DNA of 64,000 nt, taken from Agrypnia vestita (lineage: Eukaryota > Arthropoda > Insecta > Trichoptera > Phryganeidae). Positions 13,525 through 26,700 of the stretch are shown one piece after another; positions within the stretch are counted from its first letter, which is position 1, and each line of letters opens with the position of its first letter. The stretch is from positions 20,094 to 84,093 of the forward strand of contig JADDOH010002569.1 of assembly GCA_016648135.1 (NCBI GenBank), written 5' to 3'. Position numbers and translations under genes: made by a program. The notes under the pieces were generated by a model. That model was given only the letters and a program-made list of their open reading frames with translations, made no database searches and was not told where the DNA came from.

Positions 13525-15524
13525 TTTAGATAGTGCAACGCATGTTCAAAATTACATTGATTCTCTTAATTCACCGATTTCCTAAATTGATTTGAAGCAT
13601 TTTGGTTTAGCACGAGTTTAGCATCTTCCAACGGTTTGCATTCACTGATTTGCCGATGGCTCAATAGGCGCTTCCTCACTGAAGAATGCTCTTTCATTGT
13701 TCATATTTCGCTATCCGTGTGAACCGGATGGTCGTTCATGATTCTGTCCATATACGTTAGTAATAAGTATTACACTAAGCGTGGTGTAGATGGAGATTAA
13801 CACAATGCTGTGCTTGTTGTGCGATTATCACTTTATTGTTTTTAGCAGTTTATTTTTTATTAATTTCTTTTATAAATCGATTTCGCAGATATTTTTATAC
13901 CCGTCAAAACACCGCCGTCCGCGCAACAGTTTATAAATCGACGCGTATCGTTTCGTGGGAGAGTATATTTTGTTAGACAGTATTATTTATATTTCCAGTG
14001 CTCGGGAGCGAGAATATAAGTGGCCACCTTTCATCGAAGCGTCGCAATATCGAGCTCCTTGGTTTTTGGGGCATGGGAACAGATTAGTCTCGTTTGTTTT
14101 TGAACAGATTCCTTTACGCAATCGAGGCACTTGCCAAAAGTTTTAGGCACTTTTTGATGTACTTACGGATGCAGCGATCTTACTCACCTGAAGCGAGTTG
14201 GTTTTGCATTTCTTCCGTATTTAACACTTTCTCCGCTTTTTTACACGTAAACTGGTTAATCATAAAGCATCTTTGACTGCACGCGTTTCAACTTTTACAA
14301 GGGAATAAATATCGATAAAAAGTTTAAACCTTAAACCAGTTAGTTCTCTTTCCTTCACTGGTTGTACTAGCATCTTCTCATTAAATTAAGATTCGCTTTG
14401 CCGTTGCATTTAATTTGAAAATTATATTGTTTAGCATTGCATTTAATGATTTAATTTGATAATTGCTTATTGCTACTGTGGACGCTTCGTGGTTAAGGTT
14501 AAATTTATAAAATTGCATTTAGATATACAACAACTCAATATTATACATTTTCGCGGAACTATGCATCGCTTGCTATTAATCAATATAATATATAACACAG
14601 TAAAAATTTAGGCTTGTGACAAACATTTATTATTTTTTCCTATTCCAACCAAGTCAAATTCATGTTGATGGAAGAGAGAGCCTTAAACTCTGTGAGTGAA
14701 TTTATAGAAAATTTAGTTGTCATCATATGTTTGTTATTAACTTCACTTTTTCCTTCGTATCTCAAAGTACACTTTTTCCTTCGTATTTCGCCATCTAAAA
14801 GTTCAATCTGATCTACCTACATTTCATATTATATCCCGATTCTCGCTGTTTTTTTGGTGAAAACGAAAACTCGAAAATAAAAATGGCGGCGATCTATAAT
14901 TTAACCGTCGAAGGGACGCTCTAAAATGATTGCTATTTAATTAGATCTTTTTTGTGTCTGATGAATATTATCCTTAAAAATTAAGACTCGGTTTATCGCG
15001 GGCGGAAAGTTTGTTTAGAAAGTGAAAAAATAATAAAATATCTTTAAATAATCAATACATATTTTTATTTTTTCCCAATGTGACATCTTTATGTTGTTGT
15101 AATTTACTGACGCCGCGCCTGTACGAATGTAACATTTTTATCTTGTTTGTGATTGACTGTGTGTCATGCATATGCGAGGGCATCAATCGAAGTCTTCAAT
15201 AAGGATTGAATGTTTGAGCCTGTATATATCAAAATATATCACTAATTTCCTATCTAAATAATATCTCTTTATACTGACTATAGCTTTCTTGCATTCTTTC
15301 TTCATTCCAATCTGACTGAGGGTGACAATCTAACACTTTTCTCTTTCACCGGCATAATAGGATAAAAGAACATGGTAAATTTTGTTAAATGTCTACACTA
15401 GCAGACATCAAGAGCAACCAATAAATTTTGTCTTGAACTATGATAGATAATCTCTTAGTTCTGGCATAATGGTGGGAGATTTTTGGGAAGTAGCATTGAT
15501 ATTAATAACAGGTTAGTTTCAAAT

Positions 15525-15660
15525 TACATTGATGAGAGGGACTATTCATCTCGAATCTATACTAGTGATAAAATAACTCAATGTGTGCGTAGTGCAAAGT
15601 TTAGTTTGATCTAAATTAAATAACCATGCTGCACCGCAAACGAACTCCAGATTATGGATT
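15525..15660 (+). repeat. Penelope-like terminal fragment, copy 3
   Basis: TTGATGAGAGGGACTATTCA then TCTCGAATCTATACTAGTGA and AAATAACTCAATGTGTGCGT, then ATAACCATGCTGCACCGC. Same order of blocks as the 8430 copy, diverged core. Confidence 0.45.
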
Positions 15661-17612
15661 GACCTAATAATTAAAAATAAATAATCTAATTGTATCCCCA
15701 TTGATCATAGATTAATTTATCTTTATGGATTAAGTAATAACTATTTATACAGCCCCGCAAACTATCAGATGACCTGCCCATGAATTGATTTATTCTAATA
15801 TTTTTCCATTATTTATTTATGTGGAATGTTCTGTAATTATTTAAAGACAAAAAAAAAACTCTTCCATTGCTTTCGATTAGTTAGACGATCTAGAGACAAT
15901 GGCCCTCACCTACTTAACGCCACATACATTAATTACTATTTTATTGAATGTTTTTCAAAAATATATTATATTTAAGCTGGACTCTGATTTTATGATTGTA
16001 AAGATTTTTATTCTGAAAATTCACACCTTCTTTAAATCCATTACAGGGCATGAACTATTATATAGCAGACTCATAATTTCATCAGTTCGCTTTCTCACAA
16101 TTCCACTTTCTTTTCCATTGATTCTACATCCACCTGCAAAGGTTAATTGAATATTTACAGTTCACGATTAATCTCATGTCATAAAACATGCTTAAATAAT
16201 ATTTATCATGTTTCTTTTATATGACACCATAAATCAACACAATGTTATGGCATTCATTTTTTCCTTCACCAGTTCAGTCAATTAAGCACCCAAGTACTTT
16301 TTTCATGTATTCATATATGACTTCTTTCTGGCTATTAAAATTTATAGTCTTTTTTAAAACAAGCTTTTTTTCTCATGCTACCATCTGGAAGTCTTGCCAT
16401 TCCAGGACCAAATCAATTAAAAATTTATAATATAATACAAAAAAATCTATATAGAAATCTTTATAATACACATTTAAATTTCTGCGTTACCTAGTCATGA
16501 TGTTGTAAAATAAATTTCTGTTCTCCTGTTACAAGAGTGACTTTAAATTAACTCTAAGCAAGCAAAGTAAACATACATATATATTTATAAACTAAAAGTG
16601 TGTTGTTGTGTATCGTGCCCGCCTCGACACAGGATTATCCCAGTGAGGGAGTACTTTTGTAAATGCTGTATTATTAAAGGTAGTAAATAAATAAAAGAGA
16701 AAAATTTTAGGTTACAAGAAAGAAATTTTAATGAAAATGAAGATTCATAAATATGATCCTGTATTATTATCGTTGTTGACAAATAACTCCTTTCCAAAAT
16801 ATAGAAAAGTGTAGTTTAAAAATATAAGAATTTGCCCATATTTATTTTCATTCCTATGTCTTCATACAGAAGAATTAATTCAGCATATTGAAAATATTAT
16901 AGAAAATTAGTAAATCCTACATAGTTTCATCATTTTAAAATAGTTTGTTTAAATTATAGTTTCTTGTACCATAATTATAATCATTCTCAGATTGCATTCA
17001 TTATATTCTTTTTTCCATTATCATACATTGAATTATCATTCCTAACTAGGATGGTGTGTTTCATTTGTATAGTGATAATTTTAACCTGTACCTTTTGTTC
17101 TCCGTAGACATCGTAGGTTTAATCTTACAAATTCACTCTGCCATAATCTGGATATAATATATGCGTCAAAGGTTTTTTAAAAAAAATCAGAATGGTGTTT
17201 CTTATAGTTTTAGAGAAGTGCATTGTTAATTGCTTTAATACACATATAAGAATGTTGTTTTATCAAATTTTAAAGAAAAATCCTTTCGGCATTTTTGATT
17301 TTTATAAATCCTAACTATATTTCTTTTAGAAATTATTACGACTTTCAGTTAGATAACAGTTAAGACCTGGTGGCCATGTCCATCTGAGTTTGTGAGAATA
17401 TCTAGTTCTTTTGTGCATTATGAGTAGGGAACAATTCCTTACTATCACTTTTGAAACCTTCTTCAATCGTTCTGCCCCACATGAACATTAAATAATCATC
17501 ACTGTTGTCCACCATTACAGGTGCCATAAGATATATAGAAAAATGTTGTAACACCTTGTTTGATAATATCAATTTACATTGTTTTTAACCTTGCGGTGTT
17601 CTTTTGTTTCAG

Positions 17613-17768
17613 AGTTTTCTTAAACCGTCCCAGTTAACCGACAGTGATGAAGAACCAGTTGTGAAACACCCTCGCTTGATTGGTCCACCTGATGATGAAA
17701 CACCGGCCATCCTTTCCCAGTTACAGAACTATGCAGGGAACACATCTAGTGATGATTCTTTCTCAGAG
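17613..17768 (+). CDS. Exon 1 visible of klarsicht-like gene
   Basis: Acceptor TTTGTTTCAG just before 17613 and donor GAG|GTGAGA at 17769. It is 52 codons in phase 0 at both ends. It encodes an acidic, Ser/Pro-rich stretch starting SFLKPSQLTDSDEEP and ending NTSSDDSFSE. There is no usable ATG, so at least one upstream exon is missing from view. Confidence 0.75.
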
Positions 17769-20700
17769 GTGAGATTTAATCTTTAGTTTTCCTATTTTCT
17801 TTCCACTTTTCCCTTGATTTCTCTAATAAATACTCAAAACTGATATTTTCCAAGTTACCAAGCATTAAAATATTTTTATTTTGCATTTCCAGGATGACAA
17901 CGATGACAACTGCCACGGCTTAGTGGACTCCTACAATCAGATATCGACTGGCTCCGAAGCTGATACAGAAGGTTCTCTACTTGATGAAGAACATGACATA
18001 ACTATGGCGTCGCTGCCGCTCTATGAAGGAATAGTGAATGACAGGCGTGACTTTGAGATGCCCGTCTTGGAGGATGTTCGACCCGCTGACACCATGGTGA
18101 CTCTCGATCAAGTTGTTGCTGAGACTGATGGGGTTTTGGATTGCGTTGATGGCATTGGTAAGTTGTCTTCTTGTTATGTCAGGTGAAACATGTATGAAAA
18201 TCTTTTATATGATGGCTCGGGGCTTACAACCAGTAAGAGCTGGCTTATGTGATCACTCTACACAATGCAACATTCACCAATTCCAATGTAAGAACATCCA
18301 CACTTTATAAATTTTTTAAAAGTTCCAAATTGAAACCTTCCATATATTTGAAGGGACTATGCTAGAGATGTCTGTAGCCCTTCTGATGAAAAATCATACA
18401 CATAGATTTCGCAGCTGGTAATGATACCTCTCTATTTTTTGGGACAAATCCAGTAATTATGTTCTCAGAACCTACATATAAAAATATTGTTAAAAATTAA
18501 TTCTGTTTTGTAGAGCTAAATCCCCTCTATAAATAGGTAGTACAAATCAAAGGTTGGGAAATTCGAATCTGCAAAAATTAGATTTTCGTTTTATGTTATG
18601 TACGTTTTATGTTACGTTTTATGTATGTTAGACTATCCAATGTACTCTATTTTCAAAAAATATTAAAAAAAAGTTGAATTTTATTTACAAAAAAGCAATT
18701 ATAAAGGAAAATTATACTTTTTTCAACACAACAACACTCCAAAAGTATACAGTAAATTGGATAATCAAAATAGTAGAACGAAAATCGAATTTTTTCATTC
18801 ATTTAGTGTACGTAGGAACGGTGGATATGTGTATATTAATATCATAATGAAGTACAAAATAAACTGTAATATATGGGTGTTGATATTTTTGATACATCCA
18901 GTGCCCCTCATATTGTTGTGTATTTCATTTATTTAACTAATTTATATGTCACAATATTTTAGATACTGAAAACCTGGATGCTTCATTATACGATGAACCC
19001 CCAACACCTGTGACAGTGTTGAAACGTCCCAAAAAAGTTAACGAAACAAAGTTTACCTCGTCCAACCGGAAATCCAAGAACTTGGCAGTATATTATTTCA
19101 AACATCCCGACACGGAGTCAGACAACCAAATGATAGGCACTTCAGGAACTGATGAGAAGTCAACACAAGAAGATACTTCAGAAGATGAATGGACGTACAC
19201 TGTGTGCGAAAAAGATTCTGCCGAGAACACCGATATCATGACTTCATCATTGGACCAAATGGAGGAACTCAAGAGTGTCGAAGAAAAACCTGTCCAAAGC
19301 TCCAGAAAACTCGATTTTGAAAATGACAGCACTGAAGCGAAACCCGAAATAAAAACGGCACCAGAAAATATACGTCGTCTCGTTAACCAAGCGGATGAAA
19401 TGGTTCAGAAAAAAGCTCAAGAAATGAATATCCCATTGGAGCTGACTAAAAGTGTTCCGAAGAAATCAAAATTGGTGCGCAATTTCAAACCTCTCAATCT
19501 GAGCGAAAGCCCGAAAGGTGGTTTCCAGAATCAAAACAAAATGTCACGTATAAAGGAATGGTTGTCCCAAAACACACCGGATGACCAGTCTTCGGAATCT
19601 TCGCAGCAGGTATAGTTCACTCTTTCGTTCCTGTATTATGTATGTATTTTTAATAATTAGGTGCAGAATACATAAAGAACAATACATTACTTATTTCAAT
19701 CTCAACCCAATATCCCAAGTACAAGTGTCTTCGGCCTGCTCTAGCATATGCATATATTTAATATATCATAGCGTATATTCAATGTTCAATGTATTGTGTT
19801 CATGTACGAATTGGCACATGTCTTGCACAGCGATTAGGCATGTACTATGCAAGTGAACAAGCAAACAAAATAAAATTGGTTGTAATTATTGATACAGTTC
19901 ATGTATTGTTGTATTACATGATTATTGTATTATAGTGATTTGTTATCTGTGTTAGCGGTTTTCGCAGTACAGTGGGCTCAGCTGATGCTGGTTTTTCATA
20001 CTGGAGGTTCTGGGTTCAATTCCCAATGAGGTCTCAATACATCCCTGTGATTTTACCAAGCCTCGGTGTTTTTGTGATGTGTTTCGCTGCAGTAAATATT
20101 ACATTAGTTCATGTTTCAATTCATTAGCGGCGTTCAGTCAATTCTTTGATTTAAGCTGTACTTAACTACTAATGTGCGGTCTGCAAAATATTCTCTCAGA
20201 TAAATATTTAGTTTTACTTTTTTTAAATATATTTTTATTTACAACTGATAGTTCAATGTAGACGTCTACAATTCATAGTCAAATCGGAACACGTTAAATA
20301 GAAATCATATTTTAGTTTTATTTTAAATTGCAAGTAAAATATTTATACTCGCCAAAAAAATGTGTTGAACGTCTCAGCAACCATCTATTATGTATATTTT
20401 TGCAGGTTCTAGACAGTTGTGACGCTTCTGGTGAATATACAACGGGAGACAGTGACAGGCAGTCCATCACATCTGAGGAGCTTTCTCCGAGTATTGCCAC
20501 ATACTGTAACGTCACATCCTCGCAGGAACATAGCATCAATGTGGCAACACCGACGAACCAAGGCACTCCTAAGGTAATTATTAAATGAGTAGTCTTAACC
20601 TTTGGTCTTCTAAAAAATGGTTTATTTAATAAAAATCTCTTATTCTCGGGATATCTGATATTCTAAAAACTAAAATAGATGGAATGTACTTATTTGACCT

Positions 20701-23700
20701 CTTCGGACTCAAAAGATAATCATAATCGGTCCGTTAATTCATCTTTAAGGACAACATTTTTACAGTTCTTAAAATATTTAAAATTTGGGATATTTTAAGA
20801 AATGTAATATCTTTTCATGGTGAGTTTAACCAATTTGTAAAAGGATACAGTGCCAAACATTGATCTGAGAGGTTTTTCTCCAGCTGTCGATCTATGTCTC
20901 CTAAAGAGAGATATTTTCCAACAGTTGATATATGTCTCATGAGTCCGAGGAGGTTACGTATCCTATTTCTATGAGAAATATCTTCTCATAAAAATTACTG
21001 AAATGTACAATGATATTACAAATAGACTCAAATGTGTTCTGGGTCCACTTGTATAGATATAGTTTTTATAAATATCACCATTTTCTTCAAAATCAAAATT
21101 TATAAGAAGAACTTTATCATATAAGAAGAACTTTATCAAAAATTTAGTTGCATTTTTTTGCATTTTTTGCAATTGCAATTGCATTTTTGTTGCATTAGCA
21201 TTGCATTTTTCAAATTTAACTATGTAGATTTATTATTGCACAATTGGGGCTGCAGATTCATTATAACCCTTTTTCACTCCAGGTTACTCTCAGAGGGAAA
21301 AAAAGTAACTCCCAAAACACCAGACCCTGGTCCGTCTCGTGCCTGTCCCAACTCTCGTACGCTGCCAAGGAATCCTCTGCATCAGCTTTAAACACCCCGA
21401 CGGGCGATGTTATTCAAACTGCCGGTGCGTACGGAAGAACTTCGGGCATGTCTATATCGGAGTCAGCATTGAACACCCTGGCCAGCACCCCTAACATTAG
21501 AGGTAATTCAGCAAAGGAAAAATTCCAAGGCAGCACCAGCAGTGTCAAGACAACAATCCAAGTAAGTACTGGTATCAACCAAAAGTGAATGTTTTATTTA
21601 TGTTTCAAATTCTTAACATGCTCAAGTAACATAGTTTTGTTTTTAGTCTTTGTGCAGTACATCTATTAGGATCATTACCAATACCAGAAACATTACAGTA
21701 TTTTAGTACCCAACAAATTTTTTATTTTTTGGCCGGAAGTACTTAAAGATATATCTACATTGTAAACTTTTTATTAAATTATCTCCTTTAGATAAAGGCA
21801 GTTTTTTATTTTATTGTGAAATAAAATTTAATTTAGCAAAATAAAATAAAATTTTGCTCCATAAGTTAAATTTATTTAAAAAAGGTCTAAAGTGCAAAGA
21901 TAAGAAATTTTAAATTTATTTTATCTTTGTGCGTGCAAATATATTAATATTTTAGGGTTATTTAAAATAATTATTTATTATTTTATATATAAAGAATATT
22001 ATAACAAAATATAAATTTATTGATATAAATATAAAAAAAATTGAAAACCTACTACAAATGACGAACTCAAAATATTATTGTAATTGGCCGGCAGTTATTG
22101 AATATTTGATTGAACCGTTAATGGAAAAAATCAATAAAACTCTCAAAAACATCCATACCGCCTTGCAGTAATATTATTTACTTCCATAAAAACTTTTTTG
22201 TTTTATTTAGTACTATGTCAAAAATCTATTATAGATAATAAATTATATTTTGGTAAGCCGATACATATGTATCTGCTTTTGGGTACTAACCAATGTGGAT
22301 CTCCATTTCAAATAAATTAAACCGATAATTTTGAAGGAGTACAGTTCATTAAATTCAGTTTCCTATTTTATTATTTTTTAAATAAAATTGACGAGTTTTG
22401 TAGGTTGGCCAGATAGTCCTTAGTTACAAATACAAATTAAAAAAATGTAACTTTTATTGTGCTTCCTCTTTTATAAAATGAGCGACTTCCTTTGAAACAC
22501 CTAAGATCACCATATAGATTTTTATATCCATATTATCATTGTTTTCAGGCTAACTTGTCCAGCTCCACCACTATCAATGAAGGCTGTGTGAATTGCTTTG
22601 AGAATACTACTGACAAGAAATGTTCACTGCGACGTAAACGTCTGAAATTGCGGAGACGACACCAGGGAGTGGTATCTAGTGAATTGGAAACTGAAGAACT
22701 CAGATTGGCACAAATAGATGCCTCAAAACGAACCGGCAGACTCGTAAAATCTTGCTCATTTTCCGGCAAGTCATCCATCACGCAAAAAGACTTCAAGCAC
22801 GATCGGTGCTCTAGTGATCCGTCGTCATCTAGAAAGAATAGGTACATATTTATTAATATATGAAAATATGTTTTTTTTATATTTAGAGAAATTATATTTT
22901 TGTTTCGCATTACACATATAGTTTTGAAATGAAAATCTCATCAATATTATTTTGGGTATTTAAGTTTTATTTATTTTGTGATTGTGTTTTATACAGAGTG
23001 TAACAGTCTATAATACTTTACCCATAGCTTCCTGCCTAAACTATGAGTCAAAAATGTTAAAGCAAAGATGTCCTAATATGTTGGGTATAAAATAGTGATA
23101 GTCAAACCATCATTTTACCGGTTATTTTTGGTACAGTTATTTGGTTTTTGTATCTGATTATACCGATGATTGCTAACTAAGATATAACTGTTATATAGTG
23201 CCGATGGTTACTCGTTGAATTGCGAATAATTAGTTTCCAATCATCAATCCAATCAGATACAAATCTCAAAAAACGGTTAGTGTGTCATTGGTTAAAATAC
23301 CATTACTAGTATAAAAGCAAAGGCAACAACAAAAAATTTAAAAAATAGACAAAAAAATTATTATATTTGATTTCTGACTTATTTCGAAGAAGATCCAGTC
23401 TTTATTAGCAAAGTAATTTATATTGAATATTAAAAATTCATTCGCTTTAATACAAATCAAATAAAAAATTATTATAGCCTTACAGAAATGTGAACAGAAT
23501 TTTCTTAGCAAAGTTTTATTCATCTTATTTGACTAGAAAAAATGTCAGAAATATTAAAATAAAAATTCAAACTTTGAAGTCGCTTTTCTCCATAACTTTT
23601 GATATTAATTAGGACTTGTTTGTTTGAATTGTGTCTTGAACATTTTCGACTCATTATTTAGGCAGAAATCTATCTGTAAAGTATTGTGGACTAGCTCTGT

Positions 23701-26700
23701 TACAACCTGTAAACGGTGTTAGTGATTATTTTAAACTGTAGTTACGGGAGAGTCAAATAAAGTTCTATCAATCTGATTATGTCGATACATATTACTTTTA
23801 TTTTTAAATGATTTCCATATTTGTTTTGGATAAACAAAATCAGATTGATAAAACTTTATTTTTCTCTCCTGTTAAGTTCGAAATACCCTCTTTAAAAACC
23901 TCTTCATTATAAAAATGTTTATTTTAAACAAATTCAACTAAAACTTTACATAAAAGGTTATTTATCCCTATGTGTAAAATTTGTTATATACATTAAATAA
24001 CGTATAACAAATATTGGTGTAAGAGTAATAATGAAAAAATTTGCAAATGCATTTTTTAAAGAGGAGAAAAATTTACAAATACATATCTATTTTTATTTTA
24101 TAAGAAAATAAATACCTTAAAAGATTTAGTTAATGTAGGAGACCATAAACCCAGGTTTAGTTTTATTTATTGTGATTTATTCTACAATAAAATTAAAATA
24201 CAATTAAAAAAAAATATTCTTAAAAATAATAAATATCATCTTAAATCTAAAATTGGTTTCTTGGTTCACTATGATGATGGTTTGTATCACTTCTCACATT
24301 TTTGTTACATGAAATACGAGATTTTTACAGCCATAATCTTGTAGAAAAGAAATAGTAAATAGTATGTGAATATATTTTTTTTACATTTAGATATGTAATA
24401 ACATTTTTAATCAGATAATACAGATAGACTAATACCAATAAATTATACTCATTCTTTCATTTTTAAGACTGTACATCTATGTATCCAGGTAAACTTTTGC
24501 TCACAAAACTCACAAAGACATGATTAATGCGGAGCGTGCTCATTCCCTGTCTATTGTATATGAATTGCAATGATCAACTGATGAATACTGATCTATCCAG
24601 TCAAATCTCTGCAAAATTTTATCCGTGTACACCCACCTTAATCTCTGAACAGCAATTGGTTGTACTTCATTTGTACATTCTTTTCTTCATTTTTGTTATA
24701 TGTACATATATTTTATTCTGATAGCTAGATTTGACTTATTAATTGCTTATTTTAATATTGCTATTTTATTTCAGGTTTGACACATCAACATCCGGTAATG
24801 ACAGCGAAGAAGAAATTAAAGGACCGAGACTGCCAAATGATTTGGCAGTCAGCACCGATCAAACAATTCACGCCTCCGCATCGGAAGATCAGACATTGGA
24901 CGGCAGCACAGATCACTTTTCTGAAGTAACTCCTCAGTTCAAAATCGGACCAGAGGGAGGTTCGGTGAGGCCACGCTTGCCGATGTTGAATATTGACAGG
25001 GAGAGGGCGTCACTACTGGGGCTGGATATTGCAGAAAGATCAGCTCTCGTGGAAACATCAGCTGATAGAGATTCCGACGTGGACCGGAGCATTCAGACAG
25101 CTGGAACAGAGGAACATAGCTCATTTTCTGAACAAGCCTGGGATTTCTATCAGGTAATTAAATTTTTCTCATATTCAATTCTATAATACGCATATAATAT
25201 TAAATAGAATTTTAATATTCACTTATATGCCGGGTTATGTTCCGTATCACCGTAAAGCAAACATCATTGTAAAGCAAGAATATTAAGTCCAGAAACAGTT
25301 TTTTTTTAAAATATAAGACTTGTATCTCTTTTTTTAATAGCAGTACACATATAAAATGTAGCACGGTATTTAATAATATTAAGAACAATAAAAACATAAG
25401 TAAAGTATTTGAGCATACTTATTTAAAATATAGAGGATAGTATACTGGATATTTATTGTATTTTTTATCCGGAGTAGAATGACCAACTGACACATATCAG
25501 TCTTTACCATCGAATCTCCGAGTTGAAAGATCAATATGTCATCTATATACATGCACCGTAATGGTGATGCAAATGTAGAAAATAATAAATAGGAATTCAA
25601 TTATGCTATGTTTCAATACGCCGTAGCTTAGTGTAGTATTGTAAAGGTAGATAGATATACTTGAATCATATTAATCATCAGGCCCGGCTATCCAGGTATA
25701 CACAAATTTTATTTCTAGATTATCATGATTCATGAATTTGTAAAGTTTAGAAATCAGAAATAGTAAGTTTTACTAAATAATAGTTATTTTTACAAGACTT
25801 GAAACCCTAGTAAGGAACCAATAATCTTTTATGGCTGACTTGTTTACATAGAATGCATTGTGGCATTCTCACTACATATATTTTTCTATCTGCGTGTCCT
25901 ATGAAACAGAGTTTGTCATCTAAGTTTGATACCTTGGCCTGTAAAAAAGCATAAGCCTGTAATAATAATAATAATAATAATTATTATTATAATAACCAGG
26001 AGTATCTTTTGTTCCAGGAAAAATATCAATCTGAAGCGTATTCTGAAGCTCCAGACTCGGATGCTGCTCGACGCTTGCTGGAGTTTGGTGATGACTACAG
26101 AAACTTCTTGGATTCTCAATCTGATTGTTGCTCCAGTCTCTCCGCCCATCCGGACCCCAGCCCTCTGATGGCTCGCAGGAGGGTGCCCCTGCAAAACTAT
26201 TCCCCGACCAATACAGAGAGCCGCAAAAATGCCATCAACAAAGGCTCATTCGATTCCCCGGAATATGGATCTTTCGGTAGGAGAAGTAAAAAGTCGTCGA
26301 CATCGAGCTTCGACAGAAAGAAATCCTTAATGGACAGCTTGGAAAGGTCCAAACGTAGTCCAGGCACTGAAAGTGACAGGATTAAAAGAGCCAAAAAGAT
26401 TCTCAGTGACAGTTTGGAGCGCAAAAATACCAAGCGCTCTTCCATTGACGATTGTGACAACACCAACGATCAACGAAGGAACTATACATCGTCCAACTCC
26501 ACTAGCAGCGATGTGTATAATTCTTCATTAGAATATCAATACGTTAAGCAAGTAACCAATGGGAACAAACCAGATATTCTCGATTCATTGAATCGAAGGA
26601 CCAGAAAGCCATCCTGCGAATCTAACAAAAGTCGATTGTCGGACGAATCCAACTCCAGGCTTCCCGAGTCTAGTCTAAATAGCAGTTTGGACTCTCCGGC

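Larger units (their letters stand above)
1..17612. other. Non-coding 5' flank or intron
   Basis: AT-rich with many short frames, none with supportable splice sites or recognisable protein. It holds the 7350-7592 MITE, SINE pieces at 7082, PLE-like fragments at 8430, 10865 and 15525, the repeat at 8065, a diverged foldback with GAGTAAC blocks (13040-13560), a TAACGAAT cluster at 12320-12372, and a GC-richer block at 11400-11640 without coding evidence. Most likely a long intron of the klarsicht-like gene, because the first visible exon starts in frame without an ATG. Confidence 0.6.
18158..22548 (+). other. Introns 2-5
   Basis: Introns at 18158-18962, 19610-20405, 20574-21282 and 21562-22548. 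They are AT-rich and hold the tRNA-like SINE head at 19975 and short inverted tracts near 18640-18800. The other introns are empty as far as I can see. Confidence 0.7.
22842..24774 (+). other. Intron 6, MITE-filled
   Basis: 1,933 nt between exons 6 and 7, of which about 720 nt is the nested MITE pair (22992-23711), followed by the 23756-23866 foldback. The rest is AT-rich with no other feature seen. Confidence 0.7.

Noticed and set aside
13235..13585. 116-codon plus-strand frame
   Set aside because: Lies over a foldback repeat with poly-T/poly-A blocks (KKVTRVTFFTFT-like repeats in translation); no domain or splice support.
22545..22910. 121-codon minus-strand frame opposite exon 6
   Set aside because: Antisense shadow of a coding exon whose plus strand has both splice sites and phase continuity.
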